Positions 18,671-27,804 are shown, counted from the first letter of the stretch. The stretch: 64,000 nucleotides of DNA from Oceanospirillaceae bacterium (GCA_013215445.1 JABSRA010000010.1:23154-87153), one strand, 5' to 3'. Notes: generated from the sequence alone by a model not told the origin. Made by a program: numbers and translations.

Positions 18671-18901
18671 AAAAACAATATCAATCGATGAGAGAGAATC
18701 GATATAAAATTGTATTTTTAATGGCTTATTACTCGCGTTTGAGGGTGATAGTGAGTTTATAAAAATGTTTCCTTTGGTCGATATCGACTGTCCCCAATCA
18801 CTGGATTACCGCAGGATTTGACACATAGCTGCCGTTTTAACGTATCTGATAACAGGGACTCAAAAACCTTCATATATAAACTGTAATATTGGCGGTTGTC
18901 G

Positions 18902-20134
18902 TTAGGCCTGACCTACAGCTCCCATCGATTCGCTGGCCCAAATGATACTTTCCCTATAGGCGCTGTCGTAGATGTCACTATCAATACCAGTGGATAGTTT
19001 GTTCCAATTTCCACAGGTAAAATTAATAGTATTATACAAAATTTTGCCCATATCACCCTGCCCCTCGCTGATCGCTGTCTTTATTTCTAAGCTCAGAGGG
19101 ACTTGTTCCAGTAAATCGCTCATTTCTATATCTAACATAGCGTTTAATCCCGATATCATACCGGCAATCATATAGCCTGAAACATCTAAAATACCGTTCG
19201 AGAGAGCTACTATTTCACACATTTTGCCGCGAATTAGTAATTGAGTAGCCAGCTCCTCTGGTTTATCTTCATTGGAAATCATCACAATGATCAGTGCCCA
19301 TTTCTTTACCTCCCCAACTCCTAATATGTTGAGAGTCTCTTTCACTGAACTGATTTCGCACACTAAGCCATTGGCACTGGAGTTGACAATACGCAGTAAT
19401 TTAAAAGTAAACACTGGATCTTTTAAAATGAGTTTTTCTAGTTCTTCATTGCTGATATTTGGATTTTGTAAAGCTTGAATAATACTCAATAATTTAAGCT
19501 TGGATGGTTCAACTTTTGTGTTTTCGATTATTTTCGGTTTAGATAAAAAATAACCCTGAAATAATTTAAAGCCCAACGCCTTACAGTGATTATACATCTC
19601 GTGGGTTTCAATTTTTTCAGCCAATAGTACGACTTTATAAGGTCTTAGTTTTTCAACTTGTCCAGTGACTTGTTGAAAGCTCATACCCAATACATCGACC
19701 TTAATTATCTGAGCGAGTTTTAGCAGTGGGATGTATTGGTCGTCGTAAAGGAAGTCATCGAGGGCAATAGTGTAGCCTTTTTTACGCAGTGCCTGAACGC
19801 TTTTGATCAGATCATCAGTGACTTTAACATCTTCTAATATCTCTAGTATAATTTGATTGTTAGGCAAGTCAGGTAAAGTATTATCCACTAATAAGTCATA
19901 TGTTAAGTTGATAAAGGCGGGCAAACGTTTTAAATGTTTATCTTGATAAACCGAGGTGTAGCTATTGAGAAGTACATCAATAGTCGCGAGCGATCCGGAG
20001 AAGTTAAAAACCGCATTATTGTCATTCGCGTCAGATCGATGTAGTAGCTCGTAGGCAACTGTCTGCATGTTAGTATTAAAAATGGGCTGACGTGCCATTA
20101 ATGTTTTCTTTTTTAATTTTCTTGTGTTGGACAT
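18902..20134 (-). CDS. EAL-HDOD domain signalling protein (YuxH/CdgJ type)
   Basis: 410 residues. The N-terminal half is a degenerate EAL domain: MARQPIFNTNMQTVAYELLHR (13-33), AFINLTYDLL, ILEILEDV, GYTIALDDFLYDD, and LAEKIETHEMY/CKALGFKLFQGYFLSKP. The second half (about 210-400) is HDOD: ISNEELEKLILKDPVFTFKLLRIVNSS and VKETLNILGVGEVKKWALI. Members with this layout usually regulate motility or attachment rather than hydrolyse c-di-GMP. The start could be M1 or M13 (just before ARQPIF). It is upstream of the single-domain HDOD gene on the same strand. Confidence 0.9.
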   Translation of the reverse strand: MSNTRKLKKKTLMARQPIFNTNMQTVAYELLHRSDANDNNAVFNFSGSLATIDVLLNSYTSVYQDKHLKRLPAFINLTYDLLVDNTLPDLPNNQIILEILEDVKVTDDLIKSVQALRKKGYTIALDDFLYDDQYIPLLKLAQIIKVDVLGMSFQQVTGQVEKLRPYKVVLLAEKIETHEMYNHCKALGFKLFQGYFLSKPKIIENTKVEPSKLKLLSIIQALQNPNISNEELEKLILKDPVFTFKLLRIVNSSANGLVCEISSVKETLNILGVGEVKKWALIIVMISNEDKPEELATQLLIRGKMCEIVALSNGILDVSGYMIAGMISGLNAMLDIEMSDLLEQVPLSLEIKTAISEGQGDMGKILYNTINFTCGNWNKLSTGIDSDIYDSAYRESIIWASESMGAVGQA

Positions 20135-20816
20135 TAAATCAACCCTGTTAGCCGTATTTTCGGGGAGGATATGGATTCAATAGTCATCCCATCAAGCAGC
20201 ACTGAAACTTCTTCTGATGATTATTCATCAAACATAATTCCAACTAGATAATCCTGCTTAGGAGTTTGCGGGACCTGATACAAGCGGGAGTATTGATGCA
20301 TAGACAACTTTGTAGATAGCTGCTTTCCACGATTACAAACATGTTGATTAGTGGATATACCTTTCTTTTTTGTCTGTAATTCTAATATTCATCAACATAT
20401 ATCTCATTTACAATAAGGTTTTTAGGAACATATATGTAAACTCATTAAATATCATACATGTTAATAATTATTAATCCAGTTAAAACAACAATATAAAGAG
20501 ACAAATCAAACACGTGCTGTCTGGATCTTACCAGAAAGTTAAGTTAACTATCAGCCAACTTTAAAGTTTTCCGGAAATACAGCGAGCCGAGCTATGAAAA
20601 TTTAAGCTGCTCACCAACTCATTTAGACAGGTCTTATGAACCAATTGGCTTCTAATAACTATTTCACGGCATCATCGGCAGAATTTGTGTAAATTTAGTC
20701 AAATAGAAGAACTCAGAAGATGAAACAAAGACCCACCAACATAATTTTAGTCTCAGTGAATTTACACGTGGAAAATTTATATTTATTGACTTCACGACAA
20801 CGTTATTACAATTAAA
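20135..20816. other. Intergenic, no gene seen
   Basis: About 680 bp of AT-rich DNA upstream of the EAL-HDOD gene. No ORF of conviction, RNA gene or repeat was found. It may contain the promoter of the 20134 gene. Confidence 0.4.
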
Positions 20817-21101
20817 ATGCTCTGCTATCCTGGTCTCTGCAAAACTAGCAGTTATTATAGTGATCAAAGAACAACGGCTTCGGCCAAAAGACTTCGCCTC
20901 AATCCATCATCAGTGGGCAAGTTCATTAGTGCGCTTGAAGACCGACTGGGGGGTACGTTAACTGACATGAACGATACTAAATATGATGTTAACCCATCCA
21001 GGCGAAGGCTTTATTCGGCATTGGGAAGCCTGTCTCGTCGAGATCGACTAAACAGAGGAAGCGACAATTTTGGACATCCATTTTTATTCTATATACCATA
21101 G
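20817..21101 (+). pseudogene. LysR-type HTH fragment, degenerate
   Basis: The frame contains TASAKRLRLNPSSVGKFISA followed by LEDRLG, which matches the winged-helix recognition region of LysR-type regulators (AAxRLxxSPSSVSxxIxxLEDRLG). The preceding N-terminal helix is scrambled, and after DRLGGTL the sequence no longer looks like LysR. It is a short relic. It is not the missing half of the LysR fragment at 25918, which is on the other strand. Confidence 0.5.
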
Positions 21102-21424
21102 ACTGGGAGCTGTGAAAGATGTCCGCAATTGGCCGTTTCCAGTCTCATATTTGATCTGAACCTCACTGTCTGTAGCGGAGACAAAGCGGACGTTAATTCT
21201 GTCTAAAGGTTGAGTTATTACCAATATGGTAGACATGTCTATAAAACTGACTTAGAGCTTACATCGGTGATGTTAAAACTCCATTTTACTGGATGTGTCG
21301 GGCTTAATATAATCTTGATGATTAATTTATAAATATGCTGATAAGTTGATGACAGAAGCATCTTATATATGTGTCGTAATTAGGCTGGGGAGTGGGCTTT
21401 ATTTAGTGTTTTTTACTCCAAGCC
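21102..21424. other. Intergenic before the iteron-like array
   Basis: About 320 bp with no recognisable gene, AT-rich in the second half. Confidence 0.4.
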
Positions 21425-21639
21425 GGCTCACTTTTTCGCTCACTTTTATACCGCTCACTTTTCTTTTTGATAAAGACAAGTGAGCCGAACATGAACCCAG
21501 TAAATACAAGGGTTGTAGGTTGAAAAAGGCACGGCTCACTCACTTTTCTTGTATATACACTAAAAGTGAGTGAGCAGTACCCTAATTGCTCACTTTTCCA
21601 CAAATGGCTCACTTTTGCCTCACTTTACGGCTCACTTTT
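21425..21639. repeat. Iteron-like array, consensus GGCTCACTTTT
   Basis: GCTCACTTTT occurs on the plus strand at 21426, 21438, 21453, 21588, 21607 and 21630. Variants are at 21478 (inverted AAGTGAGC) and 21618 (CTCACTTT). In the middle, GGCTCACTCACTTTT (21533-21547) faces its inverse AAAAGTGAGTGAGC (21562-21575) across a 14-base loop. Spacings of direct copies are 12-23 bp. Such arrays are typical replication-initiator or partition-protein binding sites of plasmids and integrative elements. An unrecognised ORF with an HTH-like end follows at 21642 on the minus strand. Confidence 0.85.
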
Positions 21640-21641
21640 CA

Positions 21642-21893
21642 TCAGCAATTATCTGGCATAAATATCATGTTTCCACCCCTGATTATCTGCCCATCGGCAG
21701 CCAGTTTTGTTATCCAGCGATTAAGGTTTTTAGTCTCAATTCCCAGAGCTTTCAAACCATCCCTAACGAATTGAAAAGAGACAGACCCCCATCCTTTCTG
21801 CGAGTGCCACACCGCATGGTGGTTATTTGATAGATTGTTAGTGCTTGGTTTGTTCTCGCTGGTGGTCGCTTCTCTACCTTCCGGCATAAGCAC
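21642..21893 (-). CDS. Short ORF beside the iteron-like array, possibly a 3' remnant
   Basis: 83 residues. The C-terminal 55 (SVSFQFVRDGLKALGIETKN, then LNRWITKLAADGQIIRGGN) look like a compact helical, winged-helix-type end of a larger protein. The upstream frame is open for some 17 codons back to a TAA but gives no further domain. Its stop lies two bases from the array of GGCTCACTTTT repeats, which suggests the tail of a replication or element-maintenance protein. I cannot name the family. Confidence 0.4.
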   Translation of the reverse strand: MLMPEGREATTSENKPSTNNLSNNHHAVWHSQKGWGSVSFQFVRDGLKALGIETKNLNRWITKLAADGQIIRGGNMIFMPDNC

Positions 21894-22029
21894 CAGTGTA
21901 GATATTGGATCAAAGTGAGTAGTTAGCGATTAAAGGTCATAGGCGAAGGTTTCCGGAGCTTCTGCGTCCACCAAATAGTGTTATCAGTGATTTTTTTAAA
22001 ATAATAACTTATTTGCGTTTTATTGATGT
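21894..22029. other. Intergenic, no feature seen
   Basis: Short stretch between the remnant ORF and the leader of the right palindromic array. Confidence 0.3.
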
Positions 22030-22330
22030 GCTCCCATAAATCCCCCGTTTTAAGCAGGTCAAATTTATTATAAAAACCTCGTTAAAACGAGCTAAATAGC
22101 CAAAGCGGGAATTCCGGTCTTGGTTGAATATTATCAATTGAATTCCCAGAGTCCTAATTCGGACTCTGGTTAGGCTGGTGGAATAGCTTAAATAATTTGT
22201 TTTAACTCCGAAGATCTGCTGTTCTAAACATGCAAATAGCTACCGCAAGATTCTTCGGTAGCATTAGATCTGTAACATTTCACAGGAAATAAATACGTTT
22301 GTCACCCAGAACGGGAATTCACGTTCTGAT
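22030..22330. repeat. Palindromic repeat array, right (206-bp unit)
   Basis: Same orientation as 12130-12745. The leader (CCCATAAATCCCCC ... GGTC, 22031-22099) is recognisably like the left one. Palindrome 1 is imperfect at 22100-22123. Palindrome 2 is at 22146-22169 with arms CCAGAGTCC/GGACTCTGG, where the left copies have GAGCCC/GGGCTC, another compensatory pair. The conserved middle follows, then palindrome 3 (GCTACCG/CGGTAGC, about 22238-22262), then palindrome 1 again at 22307-22328. The period is 206 bp. The two arrays bracket about 9.3 kb, including the HEPN trio, IS110, HDOD genes and the iteron-like array. Confidence 0.9.
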
Positions 22331-22442
22331 TCTTTGTTGATTTGAATCTGCTTAAGGTGCTTGAAACTATTTAGACAGGAGAAGTGGCCTAACCATTCTT
22401 TATTTATTAATCCAAATAAATAGCTTTCCCCTAATTTAGTTA

Positions 22443-23960
22443 TTAGCAATAATTTCCTCCCCCCATAAATTTTACTTTATACATAGCTTTGTCTGCCTTT
22501 TTTATCATATCATCAGCATTTAATATGTTTTTGGAAGATATACTAATTCCAATACTTGCTCCTATTGAAATGGACTCTCCTCCTATTTGGAAAGGTAATG
22601 AAAGGGAATTGATAATTCGCTCAGCTGTACTTCTTGTAAGTGATGTAGAACATTTCTCAATTAAAACTACAAATTCATCACCTCCAATTCGAGCAACCAG
22701 ATCCCCTTTGCGGGTTACCCTAGAGATTCTTTTTGTAACAGCACAAAGCAAGTCATCTCCAGCCTGATGGCCTAGTGAGTCATTTACTTCTTTGAATCGA
22801 TCCAAATCTATAAACAAGATAGAAAAAGTTGGCGATGTAGAGTCATTAAATAAACGGTACAATTGAGCATAAAACATGTGGCGATTTGGCAAGCTAGTCA
22901 GCATATCGTAATTAGCTTGGTGATTTAGCTTATCAGTTGCTTTAATCCTCTCCATTGTCCCGCTAATAATCCCTCCCATCGCCCCTAATACTTGAACCAT
23001 ACTGTCGTCATTTTTAACAGCAGTTCTAGAAGCCCCACTTAAAATACCTACTACCACCCCATTTACTTTAATAGGAATACTCACTGATCTCCTCATTCCC
23101 ATTTTATACAACAGCTTATGTTCAGAGCTCGCTTGTAATTTGAAATCAGGTATATAAAGGGGTTTTCCTCCAATTAAGACCCGTTCAAGTTCACTACCCT
23201 TAGCTTTAATTATGCGTAAATTTTTATGTGTCTCACCCGATAACACTGTAATTTTAAAGGTGTCATCATCTGGTTGATAAATCGCATAACTAACTCGCTG
23301 AGAAGGCATAATGCTTTGTACAACACTTTCACAAGCCAGAATCATGTCATCCACTGACTTAATAGTAGATAGTTGCTGGGATAGTCTATTTAGGTTTTCA
23401 AGCTGAGCTGAATATGATCTATATTTTTCAAGGGACTCCTCTCTATCTATTAGCAACCTTTGACGCTCTATGTGTGATGAGACTAAACGGCTAATTAGTT
23501 CTAATAGTGCTAATGAATCAGAGTTAAAAGCTTTCGGATTTGATGTGGCTGTATTTATAGATCCTATAGAAAGCCCATGTACTATAATTGGAGCATTAAG
23601 AATACAGCACATACCCTCCTCATATAGTTTTTTCCCATCTATAGTTTTTGTATTAGAATCAACAGCATTCAATTGGGATTCTTGTTTAAGAAAAGCACTC
23701 CCAGTAAAAGTAGTATCAATCGGCAAAAATTTACCGATAGGTAATACTCCATCAACGCCTGCTAGAGAAAAAACTTCCAACATGTTTTTTTCTTCATTAA
23801 AAAGAGTCACGCTAGAACGATCGTTTGGTATAAGAGAGTTTAGATTTTTTGCAAGTACCGAATAAACCATTTCTTCAGACGATGCGTTGATTACATCTCC
23901 TATAAATAGGCCTAGAGTAATCGACTCTGTAGATGTGGATCCTAACGAATTAGATGTCAT
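22443..23960 (-). CDS. GAF-GAF-GGDEF diguanylate cyclase
   Basis: About 505 residues from ATG 23960; the frame stays open to a TTG at 24041 and the true start is uncertain. Two GAF domains come first (SVTLFNEEKNMLEVFSLAGV ... NAPIIVHGLSIGSIN; then VSYAIYQPDDDTFKITVLSG ... SIPIKVNGVVVGILSG), then a GGDEF domain: YDMLTSLPNRHMF, ILFIDLDRFKEVNDSLGHQAGDDLL and the intact RIGGDEF active site. It should make c-di-GMP in response to a GAF ligand; no transmembrane segment is present. It lies upstream of the right palindromic array on the same strand as the PAS histidine kinase at 24189. Confidence 0.9.
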   Translation of the reverse strand: MTSNSLGSTSTESITLGLFIGDVINASSEEMVYSVLAKNLNSLIPNDRSSVTLFNEEKNMLEVFSLAGVDGVLPIGKFLPIDTTFTGSAFLKQESQLNAVDSNTKTIDGKKLYEEGMCCILNAPIIVHGLSIGSINTATSNPKAFNSDSLALLELISRLVSSHIERQRLLIDREESLEKYRSYSAQLENLNRLSQQLSTIKSVDDMILACESVVQSIMPSQRVSYAIYQPDDDTFKITVLSGETHKNLRIIKAKGSELERVLIGGKPLYIPDFKLQASSEHKLLYKMGMRRSVSIPIKVNGVVVGILSGASRTAVKNDDSMVQVLGAMGGIISGTMERIKATDKLNHQANYDMLTSLPNRHMFYAQLYRLFNDSTSPTFSILFIDLDRFKEVNDSLGHQAGDDLLCAVTKRISRVTRKGDLVARIGGDEFVVLIEKCSTSLTRSTAERIINSLSLPFQIGGESISIGASIGISISSKNILNADDMIKKADKAMYKVKFMGGGNYC

Positions 23961-24188
23961 ACTTACATTCTTGGTAGGGGGAATATGCGTAGCCTTTTTT
24001 AGAATGTACTCATCATGTAAAAAAGACTGCCTCAATAGCAAAGTATACCATTAAAGCTATAGTCGTCAAAAAAAACAGACTACCTTGTTATGCCTATTGT
24101 GGTTGGTTCTATTCAGATAACATAGAACAACAAGTGAAGCGTACGGAATTCTGATAAGTAACCAGCTCTTTACAGAGTTTTAATAGAT

Positions 24189-25457
24189 TCAATCTGCTCC
24201 GAAAACTGGTCTTTGAGAAACAGGGCAACTCGTGCAAGGAATGTAAATGTCAATTTTTATACCTTTGTTTAATTTTCTATCTACAAGAATTTCTCCACTT
24301 AAAGGCCCTTTTATAATGTTATATAAAATGGTCATACCCAAACCGGTGCTTTCACTAGTGGGTCTGGTGGTGAAGAACGGATCAAATAAATGTTTTTTAG
24401 CCTCTTTATTTAAGCCAACCCCATTATCAGAGTATTCAATGTGCAAAGTATCTTCTTTGAGCATCAAAAAAATGGAAATAGCATTGTCTTTATCATCCAT
24501 AAAACCGTGTTGATATGAGTTATGAATTAAGTGATTAAATATCTGGAACATCTGCATTGGGTGAACTAGCAGCTCTAATTTTTCATCAACTTTTAGCGTC
24601 AATGAAATATTTTTATCTGAAAATGCAGGTATAATAAGTGCAATAATATTTTCTACTAATACTGATAGATTACAGATAGTGGCGTCTTCAATAGTTTCGG
24701 AGGTACTCACACTTTTAAAAGTCTGTATCAGCTCAGATGCTTTCATAACATTAGACTGAGTGAGGCTTAGAATCTCAATACTATGCTCTAAGTGTTTACT
24801 AAGATCTGCATTTGTTAAAGTTTTGTTATCTAACTTTTCTTTAAGTTCAATAGACTTATCTTTTAAACTTGATATGGCAGTTAGAGATGTACCTATTGGT
24901 GTATTTAGCTCATGCGCGACACCAGAAACCAAAGTTCCTAAAGATGCCATTCTTTCTTGCTCAAACAATTGATTTTGAGCGCTTCGGAGCTCCTGCATCG
25001 CCTGTGAAAGATGCTGGGTTTTAGATTCTACCTCTACCTGCAAATCCCGTTTATAGTTTTCTTGTGTCAAACGTAGTTCTGTTACATCTAGCGCCATCAT
25101 AAAGAATCCACGAACTCCTTTATCTGGATGTTCATTCTCTTCAAAATCAGGTACATAATGTACCTGTAATACCTTTTCACCTGTCCCTGTCTTCAGCCGA
25201 TACTCATAGCTAACAAACTCACCTTGTAAAACTTTATTAACTTTATCTTGTGCGCCTGAAAAACCTCGCTCACCCAACAACGATGGCATTGAATGACTTG
25301 TAACATCAATATCATCAGCCAGCGAGAACATCTTTCGATACCTTGCATTCATAAATCGATAAGACAAACTACTATCGACATAACAGGCTAAAGCGGGTAT
25401 GGAGTCTGCTATCCAAGCAAAAGTAAGCGTATTAATTTGCGCATTATTTTTATCCAT
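24189..25457 (-). CDS. PAS-domain sensor histidine kinase, soluble
   Basis: 422 residues, no transmembrane segment. A PAS domain occupies about 10-125 (FAWIADSIPALACYVDSSLSYRFMN; GFFMMALDVTELRLTQ). A coiled coil follows, then the phospho-acceptor helix GTLVSGVAHELNTPIGTSLTA with its His near residue 180. The HATPase domain has HNSYQHGFMD (N box), YSDNGVGLNKE (G1), FFTTRPTSESTGLGMTI (F/G2). The HELNTPIG form is typical of the HWE/PAS kinases in marine gammaproteobacteria. No response regulator is adjacent; the c-di-GMP gene downstream (22443) is on the same strand. Confidence 0.9.
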   Translation of the reverse strand: MDKNNAQINTLTFAWIADSIPALACYVDSSLSYRFMNARYRKMFSLADDIDVTSHSMPSLLGERGFSGAQDKVNKVLQGEFVSYEYRLKTGTGEKVLQVHYVPDFEENEHPDKGVRGFFMMALDVTELRLTQENYKRDLQVEVESKTQHLSQAMQELRSAQNQLFEQERMASLGTLVSGVAHELNTPIGTSLTAISSLKDKSIELKEKLDNKTLTNADLSKHLEHSIEILSLTQSNVMKASELIQTFKSVSTSETIEDATICNLSVLVENIIALIIPAFSDKNISLTLKVDEKLELLVHPMQMFQIFNHLIHNSYQHGFMDDKDNAISIFLMLKEDTLHIEYSDNGVGLNKEAKKHLFDPFFTTRPTSESTGLGMTILYNIIKGPLSGEILVDRKLNKGIKIDIYIPCTSCPVSQRPVFGAD

Positions 25458-25917
25458 AGATACCTCTGGTTTTTCCGGAATATTGCCTCATTTACATGTA
25501 ATACAGTGACCAATTATTTCTATAATTGGATTAAAATATTCGGCTTTCCTCGGTTGTTAACTCGAGATTAGCTGTGGAGATGGTCAGATAGCATTATAAA
25601 AAAATAACTTTCTAACATGTTTTTTTACATAAATGATAAGAACAAATAACTTAATTTTTCATACATTTAGAAATAACATACCAGCTATTTTTCTTTAATA
25701 TACTCTTTAAAATATAGTCAACAATTGGATTTTTTTCTATCTTTCAAAATGAAAAATTGAGACCGGATGAAAAGGCTGCGGAGCTCACTGTTAGAGAACG
25801 AGAGAAGGGGGTATTTGCTTTTGCCCTAAATCCAAAAGACCTGCCAAATCATCAAACTTACAACGCTGCTCTGATTGGCGTTTTGTGCCTTAAGAAGATA
25901 CTTAACTAGTTGAAATG
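25458..25917. other. Intergenic, with a short coding-like relic
   Basis: Upstream of the kinase. On the plus strand, about 25735-25908 gives an open frame (LRPDEKAAELTVREREKGVF, then AFALNPKDLPNHQTYNAALI) without a start codon or known family. It may be the tail of a lost gene. Nothing else was recognised. Confidence 0.4.
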
Positions 25918-26304
25918 TTAATCTTCAGATAGCCTATTTACTAGAAAATCAATAAATCCAGATACTTGTCTAGGTACGTATTGACGACTTGGATAGACTA
26001 ACTGTAGTTCTGTTTTCTCATTATCACTCGCTTGAAACCCAAGTACAAAGCCATCTAAAAGAGTTAGCAGTTTTCCCGTTGCAAGATCGTGCTTCACGTC
26101 CCAAATGGATTTATAGGCGATACCTGCACCAGATAAAGCCCAGTGACGAATAATATCACCGTCGTTACTGATAAGAGCAGGGGTAACCTTGATATTTAGA
26201 GTCTCTAAGCCAGAACGGAATCGCCAATTATTCAGCTGCTCGCCAAGCCGTTCCATCACCAAGCACTGGTGGTGCTCTAAATTTTTTGGATGCTCGGGCA
26301 AAAA
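25918..26304 (-). pseudogene. LysR regulator, C-terminal effector-domain fragment
   Basis: About 127 residues matching the second half of LysR-type effector domains: HPKNLEHHQCLVMERLGEQL, NIKVTPALISNDGDIIRHWA, LSGAGIAYKSIWDVKHDLATGKLLTLL, and a C-terminal end VPRQVSGFIDFLVNRL. The DNA-binding domain and first effector half are absent. The break falls at 26302, three to six bases from the GGACAGGCAC repeat border at 26308, so the gene appears cut by arrival of that repeat. Confidence 0.85.
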
Positions 26305-26307
26305 ATG

Positions 26308-26897
26308 GGACAGGCACTTTTTAACACCACTTAACCCTAACTATTTAGTTATTTTCACTAGAAACAAGATACTCAGTGGATAAATACATCAAACCCATTC
26401 AGCAAGCCACCAATCCCCTTTTATTGCCGCCGGAGCTATTTACTAATATTGAAGCGGAGAGAGCCTTCAGCGTTAAAAAAGCTAGGCAATGGAAGGACGA
26501 AATTTTTATGTACAGGATGTACAGTACCTAGGTCTGGTTCCGTTACTTTTAGCCAATCCATTAGAAATGAATTCGCCGCAGGCGAAACGATTTTCAATCT
26601 TTTGATTTTAAATACTTAAAAGAAAAATCAGTTCAGCCTTTTGACATTATTATTGATATTAAAAAGTGCTTAAAGAGCAATTTTGTGTAATTGAAATTTA
26701 GGTAGAATAGAGTATCGATGTGGCAGTAACCACAGGGATTATTGAGCTGCGCTCAACCCCTTCGGGGCTATCGTCGCAAGCTCTGATGTGCGTCGCTTCG
26801 CTCGGCTCGAACCCGCGGGGGATCTCAACCCTCCAAGCTTATGACATGCAATCTGGATTATATGGGGCTGATAGTTATAGGGTATGAATATATGAAG
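26308..26897. repeat. tRNA-Arg-flank repeat, copy C (beside the intact tRNA)
   Basis: It lies immediately 3' of the tRNA-Arg gene (which is on the minus strand). It shares two long blocks with copy A (8536-9156): 26308-26480 and 26712-26897, and its last ~100 bp with copy B (11938-12050). A plus-strand frame in the first block reads YSVDKYIKPIQQATNPLLLP then PELFTNIEAERAFSVKKA, like a lost protein's tail. A terminator-like CCCCttcGGGG hairpin at about 26757-26767 may end tRNA transcription. Confidence 0.75.
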
Positions 26898-26974
26898 TGG
26901 TGCGCCTGGAGGGATTCGAACCCCCGACCAATAGGATCGGAACCTACTACTCTATCCAGCTGAGCTACAGGCGC
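26898..26974 (-). tRNA. tRNA-Arg(CCG)
   Basis: 77 nt on the minus strand including an encoded CCA. Acceptor stem GCGCCTG pairs with CAGGCGC. The D arm has AGCTCAGCTGGATAGAG. The anticodon arm is GTAGG-TTCCGAT-CCTAT with anticodon CCG. The T arm has GGGTTCGAATCCC. The 3' end of this gene is the segment repeated at 12051 and 9157, so it is the likely attachment site of the accessory block. Confidence 0.95.
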
Positions 26975-27000
26975 ATCGTCTGTGACTGTGATGTCGTCAC

Positions 27001-27313
27001 AAGCAGCGGTATAGTACCTATGTGTATGTTAGCTGTCTATGTAACAATCCCCCTGTATGAAAATAATTGACTTTACCCTAAATTTCCAATAAAAATGATT
27101 TTTTACTGTAATTTTAAAAAACTTACAAAAAACAGAGTTAAATCAAAACAATTATCGTTATAAGGTCTATCTTTAAATTTATAAGGGTATTGCTGCATTT
27201 TGTATTGCTGTTTTGCTAGTATACTTGCCATAACTAAACTAAAGAGATCACAACACTGAGTATTATCAGCGGTGATTAACGATCCATATGACCATGACAA
27301 ACGAGGCGTAACC
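27001..27313. other. Intergenic, no gene seen
   Basis: AT-rich region between the tRNA and cytochrome genes, presumably holding both promoters. No clear elements were fixed. Confidence 0.4.
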
Positions 27314-27742
27314 GTGAATTTAATTTATAAAATTGCATCCATAGTGAGTGTTTTAGGCTTAAGCTTACTTTTATCTTTTAATACTTATGCCAGCTCTAGT
27401 AACGATAAAATAATCGAGCGCATCAAACCTGTCGGCCAAGTATGCATGGAAGGTGATGACTCTTGCGGCGGTGCAATGGTTGCAGTTGCCACCAGTGGCC
27501 CCGCTAGAACAGCTGAAGAGGTCTACACTGCTAAGTGCGCCCTCTGTCATGCCGCTGGTGTATCAGGTGCGCCTAAGTTCGGCACCGCCGATTGGGCTGA
27601 TCGTGGCGCTAAAGGTATCGAAGCTCTATTGGCAACTGCCATTTCAGGCATTGGCGCCATGCCCGCTAAAGGCCTGTGTAACGACTGCAGTGATGATGAG
27701 CTAAAAGGTGCGATTGAGCACATGATTAGCAGCGCCCCTTAA
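27314..27742 (+). CDS. Cytochrome c5 family, monohaem
   Basis: 142 residues from GTG 27314 (ACGAGG upstream), which gives a clean signal peptide (MNLIYKIASIVSVLGLSLLL ... TYA). The frame begins at 27272, but that adds a polar tail before the signal. The haem site is CALCH (KCALCHAAGVSGAPKFGT), with axial Met in GIGAMPAKG and the extra Cys pair CNDCSDDELKGAIEHM, both hallmarks of cytochrome c5. It is a periplasmic electron carrier, and a spaced pair of cysteines (C-x5-C) lies near VCMEGDDSCGG. It is followed by a strong terminator and stands alone. Confidence 0.92.
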   Translation: MNLIYKIASIVSVLGLSLLLSFNTYASSSNDKIIERIKPVGQVCMEGDDSCGGAMVAVATSGPARTAEEVYTAKCALCHAAGVSGAPKFGTADWADRGAKGIEALLATAISGIGAMPAKGLCNDCSDDELKGAIEHMISSAP

Positions 27743-27804
27743 GGCGATCATGCATGGCTCAGCATTCGATATGTCTGAGCACTATTGTCATTACCCGGTA
27801 AAAA

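Noticed and set aside
27103..27300. 65-codon minus-strand ORF
   Set aside because: It lies over the cytochrome promoter and has no recognisable domain.
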